Origin: Chlorohelix sp037138995
GTDB taxonomy: Bacteria; Chloroflexota; Chloroflexia; Chloroheliales; Chloroheliaceae
Assembly (NCBI RefSeq): GCF_037138995.1
Contig: NZ_JBAXHI010000005.1
Coordinates: forward strand, 102,679 to 166,678
DNA length: 64,000 bases
Direction: 5' to 3'
The translations under genes and the position numbers were made by a program. Of this stretch, positions 9,088 through 18,586 are shown piece by piece (the stretch's first letter is position 1; each line of letters opens with the position of its first letter). The notes under the pieces were generated by a model. The model made no database searches, was not told the DNA's origin, and saw only the letters and a list, made by a program, of their open reading frames with translations.

Positions 9088-10944
9088 ATGCAACAGCACT
9101 TTATAAACCCTGCCAGCGTCTTGGAGGGACGTAAATTATCAAGCAAATCAGGGCGAATATATGCCCTGAAAAAAGCCATCCCTCTATTTTGGGCTGCTCG
9201 CAATACGCTGGGCGTGCTAATGCTGATACCCCTTTACCTGTGGATGCGCTTGCCTAATCTGATGGCGCTTCCGGTTTTCTACGATGAAACAATCTACCTA
9301 TCTTATGCCCGTGAATATATTCTCGACCCGCAGCGAAATCTGCTGATTTCTGCCGAACGCGATGGCAAACCGCCTCTGTTTGTCTGGGCTTTAAGCTGGG
9401 TTTGGAACTGGTTTGACGACCCCTTGACCGGAGCAAGAATGCTATCGGTAATAGGGGGTGGCGTAACTTGCATCTTTATATATCTAATAGGAAAAAGGGT
9501 TTTGTCTCCGGTGGCAGGATTTATAGCTACCCTGTTTTACATCCTATGCCCCCTCATGGTATTGCATAACCGATTGGCAGTACATAGCAGTTGGGAGTCG
9601 GCAGCAGGGATGGCGGCACTATACTTCGCATGCTCCATCGCAATGCAACCCCGCGCTCTTTACGCTTTGGGATTGGGAGCGGCTCTAGGATTGGGAATGT
9701 TTGTAAAACAAACGGCATTGTTTGCGATTGGTCTTGCTCCCCTTGTAGCTTTTATTTTGCATCGCCGACCGGATATATGGGAGCGGTTAAAAAATCCTCA
9801 GCTAAGCTTTCTGAGAAAGTTTTCGCTATGGTGGTACCGAATGCGGGTGCGACATCTCCCACAGATAGCCCTCAATTCTGCTATGCAAGCATCTCAACTA
9901 ATTAATGAAAGAAAAAGCGCGAACTTCTTAAAGGTTGCACGTCTTTACAAAATACGCCTTTTTAAAATGCGGTCGCAAAATTTACGCGGTTTCCTGTATA
10001 TGGCTTTGATTGGATTTCTAGGAATTGCCATAGCAGGGGCAGCTTATTTACCGCTGCAAACCAGCAAAGATGCCGCCTACTTGAGCAGCACCGATACTAG
10101 CTATGCGCTTACGTTTAAAGAGGTTTTAGCCTTCCCTTTGGATTTATGGCATTCAAATTTTAGCCAAACTTGGGAATGGTGGCTAATCTACTACAATATA
10201 CCGTTATTAGTGCTGGCGCTGGCTGCTTTTGGTTATGCGATTGTACGTCCACGCTGGGGGCATGCTGAACTGGTTTTGATTTGCTGGGCGATTCTTCCTA
10301 TTATTGCACAAATGATTCTGGCAAGGCAACACTGGTTTTCCCGCTATATAACGCCGTTTGGTCCACCTATGCTTCTATTGGCAGCCTTCGCAATTTATCG
10401 GCTGGGGCGATATTTGATTAGGGTAAGCCGCGAAAGAATGGGTTGGTCTGGAGCGGTTGGAGTAGCCTTCGGGATATGTTTGGTTCTAATAACTATCGCA
10501 CCTTGGGTCAAGCTGGACGACCAAATTATTAATCGCCCGGCTGAGGCACAATTAGCCACTCGTGACCGCTGGCAATACATTGAAGGCTGGCCCAGTGGTT
10601 ACGGACTAGAAGAATCACTAAATACCCTGCGTGATTTAGCTGCCACCGCCCCGATTTTGATATACATAGATCAGGATAACGTAACCCCTGAAATTTATTA
10701 TATGACCAAATTAAGCCAACTTAAAGGCTGGGTTTTCTTTGGACGTACTACTGAGGTGAACTGGCTAACTCGCAATTTCAGAGGCGAGCGCAATACTTAC
10801 TACATTACCACTGTCCAACCCGATGAGATGTTGCGCCCTTATCTTAAACTTGTAAAATCCTTTCCCAAGCCGGGCGGACAATCAAGTATAACTATTTATC
10901 ACTTTGTCGAACCTGAAAACAAGCCTGAAATTCCATACCAATAA
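9088..10944 (+). CDS. GT39-family (PMT/ArnT-like) membrane glycosyltransferase
   Basis: About 618 residues with some ten transmembrane helices. After the first helix (TLGVLMLIPLYLWMRLPNL) comes FYDETIYLSYAREYI, the acidic first periplasmic loop that carries the catalytic Asp/Glu in polyprenyl-phosphate-dependent GT-C enzymes. DGKPPLFVWALSW follows, matching the family K-P-P motif. Such enzymes move sugars from lipid-linked donors onto proteins or glycans outside the membrane; acceptor and sugar are unknown. I chose the ATG at 9088 over the longer frame from 8953 because the extra codons span a perfect hairpin. The phosphoesterase gene starts 6 bp after the stop, implying an operon. Confidence 0.8.
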   Translation: MQQHFINPASVLEGRKLSSKSGRIYALKKAIPLFWAARNTLGVLMLIPLYLWMRLPNLMALPVFYDETIYLSYAREYILDPQRNLLISAERDGKPPLFVWALSWVWNWFDDPLTGARMLSVIGGGVTCIFIYLIGKRVLSPVAGFIATLFYILCPLMVLHNRLAVHSSWESAAGMAALYFACSIAMQPRALYALGLGAALGLGMFVKQTALFAIGLAPLVAFILHRRPDIWERLKNPQLSFLRKFSLWWYRMRVRHLPQIALNSAMQASQLINERKSANFLKVARLYKIRLFKMRSQNLRGFLYMALIGFLGIAIAGAAYLPLQTSKDAAYLSSTDTSYALTFKEVLAFPLDLWHSNFSQTWEWWLIYYNIPLLVLALAAFGYAIVRPRWGHAELVLICWAILPIIAQMILARQHWFSRYITPFGPPMLLLAAFAIYRLGRYLIRVSRERMGWSGAVGVAFGICLVLITIAPWVKLDDQIINRPAEAQLATRDRWQYIEGWPSGYGLEESLNTLRDLAATAPILIYIDQDNVTPEIYYMTKLSQLKGWVFFGRTTEVNWLTRNFRGERNTYYITTVQPDEMLRPYLKLVKSFPKPGGQSSITIYHFVEPENKPEIPYQ

Positions 10945-10950
10945 CAATTT

Positions 10951-11814
10951 ATGAAAATTGCCGCTATTTCCGATATTCACGCTAACTTGCATGCGCTGGA
11001 TGCAGTTCTTGAAGATATTTCCATTCAGAACTGTGACAGGTTGATAGTTGCAGGAGATTTCATAGATTGTGGCCCTTTTCCGGCTGAAACAATCCGTAGG
11101 TTACGCGCCCTCAATCCTGTAATAATCAGGGGCAATCATGAGGGCTATATATTGGACAATATTTTCAGCGATAAATACGAACACCCTCCCTTTCGCGCCC
11201 TCTATGCACCGGGTAAATGGGCGGCAGCGTGTCTTAATACTGAGGAAAAAAATTGGTTAGCCGAACTCCCCACTCGCGTAGAATTAAATTACGGGGAATC
11301 CCTAAATGTGCTGGTGGTGCATGGCTCACCGCGCCGGGACAACGAACCAATATATCCGAATATACCGGATGAACTGCTTGAAGAAATGTTTGAAGGCGAA
11401 AAGCAACTTCGCCGATTAGTTATAGCAGGTCATACACATCGTCCTACTCTCATACGTTGGCGGGACATGACTATAGTTAATTGCGGGTCGGTTGGCTACC
11501 CGATTGATGGCGATACCCGCTCATGCTACGCCATAGCAGAGTGGAATGGGGAGGATTGGGAGGTACAACATAGGAGAGTTGCATATAACCGAAGCGCAGC
11601 CCTGAAAGCAATCAAAAAAAATACCAGCCTACATGAGGCTGGTCCAATCATGCGGTTCATCCAATATCTGGTGGAGACTGGCACAACCGCTGGGATGAGC
11701 GAATTTGTAAATCGGTATATCAAATCAGGTAATCACCCTACACCACCTGACGATATGGAACACCTCGAACTGGCAGTCATCGACTATCTAGGGCAATTTT
11801 ATGGCAATTCTTAG
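10951..11814 (+). CDS. Calcineurin-like metallophosphoesterase
   Basis: The 287-residue protein contains all the metal-binding blocks of the superfamily in order: SDIHAN near residue 7, GDFIDCGP near 33, RGNHE near 60, VVHGSP near 125 and AGHTHRP near 150. The architecture resembles the YfcE/MJ0936 and diadenosine-tetraphosphatase-like groups, so the substrate may be a phosphodiester, nucleotide or phosphoprotein. It starts 6 bp after the GT39 gene and is probably translated from the same mRNA. Its 3' end overlaps by 4 bp the end of the convergent small membrane gene. The C-terminal 70 residues are a helical extension beyond the catalytic core. Confidence 0.88.
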   Translation: MKIAAISDIHANLHALDAVLEDISIQNCDRLIVAGDFIDCGPFPAETIRRLRALNPVIIRGNHEGYILDNIFSDKYEHPPFRALYAPGKWAAACLNTEEKNWLAELPTRVELNYGESLNVLVVHGSPRRDNEPIYPNIPDELLEEMFEGEKQLRRLVIAGHTHRPTLIRWRDMTIVNCGSVGYPIDGDTRSCYAIAEWNGEDWEVQHRRVAYNRSAALKAIKKNTSLHEAGPIMRFIQYLVETGTTAGMSEFVNRYIKSGNHPTPPDDMEHLELAVIDYLGQFYGNS

Positions 11815-12179
11815 AACTCGATGCGCCGTCTGGTATCCTCTAAAGCATCCGCGCCTTTGCTGGCATACAAGCGCAACACCATCACCACAAACACAGTGAG
11901 CGCAATTAGTATAATTACCCCTGCTACAGTAAATATCCAGATTGTGGCACTCTCAATTAACAAGATTAGAGTTGCCAACATTGTGAAAATTCCGGCATCG
12001 GCGGCAATTAGCCAAGTCAACCCAACACGAAATAAACGTGGGTTAATCATTCCAAAGCTGAAGGAAAGCGCGGCAAAAATAATGCCTAGACCACCTACCC
12101 ACGCGCCAATCACAGTAATGCTGCTTATTGAACTTACAGCGGTAGGATCAGTCACAAAAGCAGTGTCAAGTACGATCAT
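11811..12179 (-). CDS. Small four-helix membrane protein of unknown function
   Basis: This protein of 122 residues has four hydrophobic segments (around VIGAWVGGLGIIFAALSF, LTWLIAADAGIFTMLATLIL, WIFTVAGVIILIALTVFVVM) and a short charged C-tail. I do not recognise the family. The frame is supported by a GAGGAG ribosome site just upstream of the ATG and by its hydrophobic pattern; the opposite-strand frame over the same bases lacks both. It is convergent with the metallophosphoesterase and overlaps its stop by 4 bp. A role in the membrane is all that can be said. Confidence 0.65.
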   Translation of the reverse strand: MIVLDTAFVTDPTAVSSISSITVIGAWVGGLGIIFAALSFSFGMINPRLFRVGLTWLIAADAGIFTMLATLILLIESATIWIFTVAGVIILIALTVFVVMVLRLYASKGADALEDTRRRIEF

Positions 12180-12416
12180 AAAATTATATCTCCTCGTATC
12201 AGGCTTACTTAACCGGATTCTATCTAAGGGATTGTAGCATGTGGAACTACAAGCAGAATATAGCCTAGACTACAATTATAATTCTCACTATTTGTAAATA
12301 TTTGGTGAAAAATTAAAACAAATATTCATTGACAAACTTGCTACCCAATTGTAGCATGTTAATAATATTTTGGGAGTAACTTGAGATTTTCACCATTTAG
12401 CGCTTTAGGATAATGG

Positions 12417-13187
12417 ATGTTTACAAAAATTGAGCAAGCCTACTGGCAGGGAAGCCAGTTTGCCTCCCCGAAACAACCCACTGTTGAGGTTTCGGATAGT
12501 TGGCTCAATAGTGAAGGGCAGCAACGCGCCCGTTACAAATTTGCTCGCGAATTAATGCGAGATAATGATGTCCTTGAAATAGGGTGCGGGAGTGGGCATA
12601 GTAGTGTCATGCTTCTTAAAAGTGGCGCCCGCAGCGTGACCAGTGTGGATAACTCCCCTGACGCAATCGAAAGCGCCCGTCAGCATTATGCCGCTTCCAA
12701 CCTACATTACCAGTTAGCCGATTTCCAGAAATTGCCTTTCTCCAAAGCTAGTTTTGATGTTATCGTGGCTTTCGATATTATCGAGCAAGTAACCGACCCG
12801 GAGAGGCTTCTCAAAGAATTTCACCGCGTTTTACGCAGAGATGGCACTTTGATAATCTCCAGCCACAACCGACAATGTTTTTCAGATGGATATGCCCATA
12901 GACTGTACTTGAGACGAGGGTTTACTCCCCCTGAGTTGATAGAAATACTCTCTCGCCATTTCAAACCACCCTACCAGATTTATGGTCAGTTTGAAATAGA
13001 GCAACTTACTAATAGTGGCGGGTCTTTTCATATTCCAACCATAACTGAAGGTTTAAATATCGGAGATGTGAACTGTTCAAGAAAACCATTCCGACAAGGT
13101 CACGCATACCTCAGCGAGGATGATTTCGTTTTCAGTGAGCAGACTTTGGAAGAAGCGCCAATCTTGCTGGCTTTGTGCCATAAGTAA
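12417..13187 (+). CDS. Class I SAM-dependent methyltransferase
   Basis: This 256-residue protein has the Rossmann methyltransferase motif I (VLEIGCGSGHSS) near residue 55, an acidic motif II (VTSVDNSPDAI) and motif IV (FDVIVAFDIIEQV) near 115, of the Methyltransf_11/UbiE type. The C-terminal 80 residues differ from the core and may set substrate choice. It stands alone between convergent and divergent neighbours, so the substrate cannot be guessed from context. Two ATG codons (12413 and 12417) are near each other; only 12417 is in frame. Confidence 0.82.
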   Translation: MFTKIEQAYWQGSQFASPKQPTVEVSDSWLNSEGQQRARYKFARELMRDNDVLEIGCGSGHSSVMLLKSGARSVTSVDNSPDAIESARQHYAASNLHYQLADFQKLPFSKASFDVIVAFDIIEQVTDPERLLKEFHRVLRRDGTLIISSHNRQCFSDGYAHRLYLRRGFTPPELIEILSRHFKPPYQIYGQFEIEQLTNSGGSFHIPTITEGLNIGDVNCSRKPFRQGHAYLSEDDFVFSEQTLEEAPILLALCHK

Positions 13188-13240
13188 AACCAAATAGGAT
13201 TTGTAACTTGTATTGCTAAAAAGTCATAAAACCTACAACT

Positions 13241-13293
13241 ATAAGGGTCGCAAGGGAGGGGAGGTTCCCTTGAACTTATCTCCCCTTCCTTCT
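13241..13293 (+). repeat. Intergenic palindromic repeat, copy 1
   Basis: About 53 bp shares an ordered series of blocks with the reverse complement of 18427-18478: AAGGG, GCAAGGG, CCCTTGAACTTATC and TTCC-TCT. The copy lies between the methyltransferase and the P-type ATPase genes. The core is a near-palindrome (CAAGGG...CCCTTG), as in REP-like elements. A shorter match (CCTTGCAACCGCCCT) occurs near 59621. Confidence 0.5.
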
Positions 13294-13378
13294 CTATGAT
13301 TTGCACTCTAAAAACGTTTCTTGTAACTGTCCTGAAATTGCTACATGCCACGCCTTTTCCACAGCTTCAATAGACTGC

Positions 13379-16159
13379 TCAGGAATTTAGGTTTCGCTTA
13401 CGCCACCAGAACTTGCGTATTTCATCGGCGAAAAATATCACCGGAGTCCACGCAAATACAAACAGCCAATCAATTATATCTAGTGGAGCGGTATTGAATA
13501 GACCCTGCATAAATGGTAAATATACCAACGAAATCAGCAAAACAAGCTCAACCCCTATTCCTATAAGCACCAGTCGGTTCTTGAAAAAACCAATTTTGAA
13601 AACAGAGTTGCGTTCGGTGCGGCACACAAAAACCGCGCCTACCTGTGTAGCTACAACCCCCGCCAGAGTCATAGTAGTAGCGAGTCGGTATATTTCGGTT
13701 CCTTCGGCTGCCAGCGGAACACCGGGCCAGCCAAACCTCCAGTTCAAAAAGAAATATGCCGACATTGAGGCTATAGATTCGATTAGCCCGTACCACAATA
13801 GCGCCCGTGCCAATAACCTTGGATTGAGCAATGGCTCTTTCTGAGAGCGGGGCGGCAATTCCATAACCCCTGTTTCGGGCGGTTCTGTACCTAGACCGAT
13901 TGCCGGAACCATATCAGTACCGAGGTCAATCGCCAGCACTTGCATTACAGTTAGCGGCAACGGTATAGCCCCTCTCGAAAAAAGCATGGCTACAAAAGGA
14001 ACTGCTTCCGCCATATTGCTATTAAACACATACATTGCAAATTTGCGGATATTGCTGTAAATGGCACGACCCTCTTCCACCGCATTTACAATCGAGGCAA
14101 AATTGTCGTCCGTCAGCACCATATCAGCGGCTTCTTTTGCCACATCTGTGCCGGCTTGACCCATCGCCACCCCGATATGGGCTTTTTTAAGTGCGGGCGC
14201 ATCATTTACGCCATCGCCTGTAACCGCTACGATATGACCCAATTCCTGAAAAGCAGTAACAATCTTGAGTTTGTGTTCAGGTGTAACACGGGCAAAAATT
14301 ACCTGCTCATCCTTTAAAATAGCTTTCAGGGCGTCATCGCTCATTCTATCTAGCAGCAAGCCGGTAATTATTTTGAAATCATCACCCGTAATTATACCGA
14401 GTTGCTTCGCAATACTGGCGGCAGTCAATTCGTAATCCCCGGTTATCATTACAACCCGAATACCGGCTTTATGGCAGCGTGCAATTGCCTCACCGACTCC
14501 CGCTCTTGGTTGGTCGCGCATTGCCACCAGACCGAGAAAAATTAAGTCGCGTTCCACAAGCTCAGGGGTAAAATCCACCGCACTATCAGGCAAAATGCGA
14601 TATGCCAGCGCTAGTACCCTCAAGCCTTCTCGCGCCAGACTATCGTTTACCTGCATCACCTCAAGGCGTTGGCTCTCGCTTATTGCCGATATTTTTTCTT
14701 CCTGCTGGATAAAGTTGCATAGCTCTAGTACCTCGCGGGGAGCGCCTTTAACATAAGCCACCTGCGCCCCACCCTGCCGATTAATGGTACTCATACGCTT
14801 GCGGTACGAGTCAAAGGGTAACTCGCGAATACGTGGGTTCTCGGTAGCTTCGGCTTTCAAATCAATCCAACCCTTCAACGCTGCTACTTCCAGCGAAGCT
14901 TCGGTGGGGTCGCCCAATTCGCGCCATTTCTGTGAGCCATCATCAGGGGGTAGTAACCGCGCATCATTGCATAAGCTGGCAATCTTCAAACCAAGATGAA
15001 GGTCTCCGGTCACTGGAGTATTTACTTTTTGACCATTCTCAACAATATGTCCTTGCGGGGCATAGCCTGTTCCGGTAAACTCATACATGTGTCCCGGCAA
15101 CCACAGATGTGTAACCGTCATCTCGTTCTGAGTCAGCGTTCCGGTTTTATCGGTGCAGATTACAGTGGTACAGCCAAGCGTTTCCACTGCCGAAAGCCTT
15201 TTGACCAGCGCCTTGCGTTTTGCCATACGCTGAACACCCAACGCCAACGCCAACGTAACGGTTGGCAACATTCCTTCCGGCACAAACGCTACAATCATGC
15301 CCATCGCAAAGATAAAACTGGTGGCAAGGTCAACTTTAGCTAGAAATATTGCCAGTACAAAAAAGAGAGAGCCAATCCCGGTGGCAAGCATTGTAACAAT
15401 TTTGGTGACGCGACCTAGTTCGCGCTGGAGCGGGCTTAGCTCATCGGTTACATTTAGTGTGAGATGGGCGATTTTGCCAAATTCAGTTTGCATACCTGTT
15501 GCAGTTACAACAGCGGTAGCTCTACCGGAAGCCACACCCGTTCCGGCGAAAATTAGATTCGCAATATCTGCGACTCCTAATTCGGTGTGCAAAGATGCTT
15601 CTCTGGTTTTACGAACCTGACGCGACTCACCCGTCAAGGTGGATTGGTCAACCCGAAGGTCAGACTCAGCAATGATACGGGCATCGGCGGAGATATTATC
15701 GCCCTCCTCCAGCAAAATCAGGTCGCCCGGAACCAGTTCCTCCGCTAGAATCTTGCTCTCGCTACCCTCTCGAAGCACTCTGGCATAATTGGGCAACATC
15801 CGTTTGAGCGCTTCGGTAGCTTTCTCCGCCTTGTATTCCTGCCAAAAACTAAAAACCCCGTTAATCAGGTTGACCGTCCAGATGGCGATTCCAAGTTGAG
15901 GGGCATTTGCCAAAAAGCCGACAATACCGCCTGCCCATAGCAAAAGCGCCATTAGGTGGGTAAAATTTGCCAGAAATTTCAAGATAAGGGGAGTTTTATG
16001 TCCTTCGCTGAGCGTGTTGCGCCCGAATTTCTCCAGTCGAACTTGCGCTTCAGCCTGTGTTAAGCCCTGCGGTGACGTATTAAAAGCCTTGTAAACCTCG
16101 TCAACAGGAAGGAGGGATAACTGAGAACCATCCTTCCTGCTTTCAACAAGAAGCTGCAT
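13379..16159 (-). CDS. P-type cation-transporting ATPase (type II)
   Basis: About 926 residues with the full P2 ATPase architecture: an N-terminal cation-ATPase domain, the A-domain TGES loop (STLTGESRQVRKT), transmembrane PEGMLPTVTLALALG, the phosphorylation site CTDKTGTLTQNEMTV near residue 341, and the hinge VTGDGVNDAPALKKA near 645. The sequence around PEG and AVETLG resembles both SERCA-like (IIA) and Na/K-like (IIC) pumps. The ion, probably Ca2+ or another divalent or alkali cation, is not assignable. A TTG frame begins at 16183, but the ATG at 16159 is better placed after GGAAAGGCGAGAAG. It is transcribed after the S9 peptidase gene, about 65 bp downstream. Confidence 0.9.
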   Translation of the reverse strand: MQLLVESRKDGSQLSLLPVDEVYKAFNTSPQGLTQAEAQVRLEKFGRNTLSEGHKTPLILKFLANFTHLMALLLWAGGIVGFLANAPQLGIAIWTVNLINGVFSFWQEYKAEKATEALKRMLPNYARVLREGSESKILAEELVPGDLILLEEGDNISADARIIAESDLRVDQSTLTGESRQVRKTREASLHTELGVADIANLIFAGTGVASGRATAVVTATGMQTEFGKIAHLTLNVTDELSPLQRELGRVTKIVTMLATGIGSLFFVLAIFLAKVDLATSFIFAMGMIVAFVPEGMLPTVTLALALGVQRMAKRKALVKRLSAVETLGCTTVICTDKTGTLTQNEMTVTHLWLPGHMYEFTGTGYAPQGHIVENGQKVNTPVTGDLHLGLKIASLCNDARLLPPDDGSQKWRELGDPTEASLEVAALKGWIDLKAEATENPRIRELPFDSYRKRMSTINRQGGAQVAYVKGAPREVLELCNFIQQEEKISAISESQRLEVMQVNDSLAREGLRVLALAYRILPDSAVDFTPELVERDLIFLGLVAMRDQPRAGVGEAIARCHKAGIRVVMITGDYELTAASIAKQLGIITGDDFKIITGLLLDRMSDDALKAILKDEQVIFARVTPEHKLKIVTAFQELGHIVAVTGDGVNDAPALKKAHIGVAMGQAGTDVAKEAADMVLTDDNFASIVNAVEEGRAIYSNIRKFAMYVFNSNMAEAVPFVAMLFSRGAIPLPLTVMQVLAIDLGTDMVPAIGLGTEPPETGVMELPPRSQKEPLLNPRLLARALLWYGLIESIASMSAYFFLNWRFGWPGVPLAAEGTEIYRLATTMTLAGVVATQVGAVFVCRTERNSVFKIGFFKNRLVLIGIGVELVLLISLVYLPFMQGLFNTAPLDIIDWLFVFAWTPVIFFADEIRKFWWRKRNLNS

Positions 16160-16225
16160 ATAAATCACTTCTCGCCTTTCCAAGTCTTTGGCAATTATTA
16201 GCGACAGCCAACGCCCCTGAAAATT

Positions 16226-18172
16226 CTATAGATTGGCGATTTCAAATGGCTCAATCTGGTCTGCTGCTTCAAAACCAAAAACTTTTGCATAGAAATAAAA
16301 CTCAGCCTCCAGCGTGCGCTTGATATTCTCAGCCCGCCTGAAACCATGTTGCTCACCCTCAAACGGGATGTAAGCAACCGGAATGCCTTTTTGCTTGACT
16401 GCCTCATACATCGTCTCAGCCTGATTTGGTGGCACTACTTTATCTTCAAGTCCCTGAAACAGAATTATTGGGCAACGCAACCCTTCGGTGTGGTATATCG
16501 GAGAGCGGGCGTGATACAAATCCAATCGCTCTGGGTATGCGCCGATGAGATTATCCAGATAGCGCGATTCAAATTTATGCGTGTCACGAGCAAGTGCCTC
16601 TAAATCGCTGACTCCATAGTAGCTTGCCCCCGCTTTGAAAGTATTTCGGAAGGTTAGGGCGCAAAGTGTGGTATAACCTCCCGCGCTACCGCCCTGAATA
16701 GCCAGCCGATTTTCATCAACCAACCCCTGTTGTGCCAGATGCAATGCCCCATTTACGCAATCATCCACATCCACAACACCCCAATTGTCGTTGAGCCGCT
16801 CGCGGTATTCGCGCCCATAGCCAGTGCTGCCCCCATAGTTCACATCTAGAATCCCAAATCCTCGACTAGTCCAATAGGCAAAGCTAAGCGAAAGCAACGC
16901 GGGCGAAGCGGAAGTAGGTCCCCCATGACTCCTCACCACCAAGGGCGGAAGGGCGCCATCAAGGACGCGAAAATCCTTGTTGGCAGGTGGATAATAAAGG
17001 GCGTAAGCGTTAAGCCCACCGTTAGTAGGAAATTCAACCGCATACGGGCTGGAAATATAACCGGAATCTACTTCAAGAGTGGAGGCAAGCTTGTGTACCC
17101 GCATTTCACCGCTTGAAAGGTTATACTCAACTACTGCCGTCGTTTTGTTTGAGCCGCCCGCAATCATCAAAACCCGGTTGCCGCTTACCTTAAGATTAGC
17201 GATATAATTGTAGGGCTGGATAACCCGCGAAAGGATTTTGCTCTGAAGATCGAGAATGCCAAGATTCCAAAAGCCGTTCTGGGTAAAGGCGCAGACTATG
17301 TTCCCATCGGGAGTAAAGCCATAGGTTTGTGTACCGAACACCCACATGGGTCGTCCAAATTCGGCTTCCATCGGATATAGCGGCTCAATCTGTGCATCTT
17401 TTACCCGATAGAGATTCCACCATCCGGTGCGGTCTGATACAAAATATAACAAGCCATCCGGCGACCAAGTGGGCTGGTAAATGGACTCTCGCAAACCACC
17501 CGCCACCAGTTCAGCCTCGCCTAGCGTACCATCCGGCAACACCGATGCTAACCTAAGTTCGCAACCAACCCACGGCATGTTGGGGTGACTCCACTCTAAC
17601 CATGCCAACTTTGTACCGTCCGGGCTAAGACGCGAACAAGCATAAAAGTCTTTGCCCGATACCAGCACCTCACCGCCATTCTCGCTGCTCAAGCTTAGGC
17701 TTAGGCTCACGATGGTGTTGACAGGTTCATGCCCATCCGCTGTATGGTCTTCGCGAACAGTAATCAAGCGGTTGCGGTGTTGGTCATATATATAATCGGC
17801 ATAGCGCAAAGCAACCGCAGGGGTAAGCACTTCCGGTACGCCCCCTTCAACCTGACGGTACAAACGTTGGTCGGCAAAGTTTGAGAAGTAGATAACTTCA
17901 TCATTAATCAGAAATGCGCCGCCGCCGTACTCATGTACGCGAGTGCGTATGTTAAAGGGGGCTAGGGTTAAATCAATTCCATTACCCGAAGCATCAGGTC
18001 TAACCAATACAACCCGCCCGCCTTCTTTGGGGCGACCCTCCAGCCAGTAAATATCCGTGCCGTCAAATGCAATATCCACCAGATTAACCGCATCAGAAAC
18101 AATCATATCGGTGCTTATAGGAGATTTCCAACTGCCATAAGGCGCTATCTGAACCACAAGATTCTCCTTCAT
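16226..18172 (-). CDS. S9-family peptidase (prolyl oligopeptidase / acylaminoacyl-peptidase type)
   Basis: This 648-residue protein has an N-terminal beta-propeller of about 370 residues (repeats such as SPDGTKLAWLEW, WSPDGLLYFVSDRTGW) and a C-terminal alpha/beta hydrolase. The catalytic triad is visible: Ser in GGSAGGYTTL near residue 495, Asp in GLEDKVVPP near 577 and His in GEQHGF near 607. There is no signal peptide, so it should act on peptides in the cytoplasm. The ATG at 18172 encodes MKENLVVQ; AAGGAGA inside this stretch sits correctly spaced before a GTG at 18157, which may be the true start. It is probably co-transcribed with the P-type ATPase gene. Confidence 0.88.
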   Translation of the reverse strand: MKENLVVQIAPYGSWKSPISTDMIVSDAVNLVDIAFDGTDIYWLEGRPKEGGRVVLVRPDASGNGIDLTLAPFNIRTRVHEYGGGAFLINDEVIYFSNFADQRLYRQVEGGVPEVLTPAVALRYADYIYDQHRNRLITVREDHTADGHEPVNTIVSLSLSLSSENGGEVLVSGKDFYACSRLSPDGTKLAWLEWSHPNMPWVGCELRLASVLPDGTLGEAELVAGGLRESIYQPTWSPDGLLYFVSDRTGWWNLYRVKDAQIEPLYPMEAEFGRPMWVFGTQTYGFTPDGNIVCAFTQNGFWNLGILDLQSKILSRVIQPYNYIANLKVSGNRVLMIAGGSNKTTAVVEYNLSSGEMRVHKLASTLEVDSGYISSPYAVEFPTNGGLNAYALYYPPANKDFRVLDGALPPLVVRSHGGPTSASPALLSLSFAYWTSRGFGILDVNYGGSTGYGREYRERLNDNWGVVDVDDCVNGALHLAQQGLVDENRLAIQGGSAGGYTTLCALTFRNTFKAGASYYGVSDLEALARDTHKFESRYLDNLIGAYPERLDLYHARSPIYHTEGLRCPIILFQGLEDKVVPPNQAETMYEAVKQKGIPVAYIPFEGEQHGFRRAENIKRTLEAEFYFYAKVFGFEAADQIEPFEIANL

Positions 18173-18586
18173 AAAATAATTTCTATCTTCAAGACTCGAT
18201 TATCTCAATTTTAACGCCCTACTCGATTTCCTGATGTTGAAGTTATACACTTTATGCGCCATTTCCAGCGCGGGTAATAGTGTATAACCGTAAAAGCCAT
18301 GTCCTCCACCAAGTTTGACTAGTATTAATATTTTACCACTATTTGTTAGCATTATAAGCATAACGCCGTAATAGCATCAGGGCTGTTACATAGTCAAAAG
18401 CTTGACAAAAATCTGAGGCACCCGCCAGAGGGAAGAGGATAAGTTCAAGGGGACACCCCTTGCAACCGCCCTTCTATACAACTGCCTTAGGCATAAGCCA
18501 TTATATAGTTGGACTATTCTATTTATTTGATTATAATAAGCCAAACAAGTTAAATGATTGCCTTGAAACTGAGTGTGTAAACAACT
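18173..18586. other. Divergent intergenic region with a long inverted repeat
   Basis: The 414 bp between the S9 peptidase and the GH36-like gene hold a perfect 10-bp inverted repeat, GTTATACACT (18242-18251) and AGTGTATAAC (18279-18288). Its 27-nt centre can itself pair through GCGC blocks. The region also holds the intergenic repeat at 18427-18478. Both flanking genes should have promoters here, and the AT-rich tract 18310-18360 is a candidate. Confidence 0.5.
18427..18478 (-). repeat. Intergenic palindromic repeat, copy 2
   Basis: This is the inverted partner of the repeat at 13241. Read on the minus strand it gives GGGCGGTTGCAAGGGG, then TCCCCTTGAACTTATC and TTCCCTCT. The centre CAAGGGG...CCCCTTG can fold into a hairpin. 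The copies flank the P-type ATPase/S9 peptidase pair. Confidence 0.5.

Noticed and set aside
11821..12237. A 138-codon plus-strand frame opposite the small membrane protein
   Set aside because: The minus-strand frame has a GAGGAG ribosome site and clean transmembrane helices; the plus-strand frame begins inside the preceding gene's tail and lacks both.
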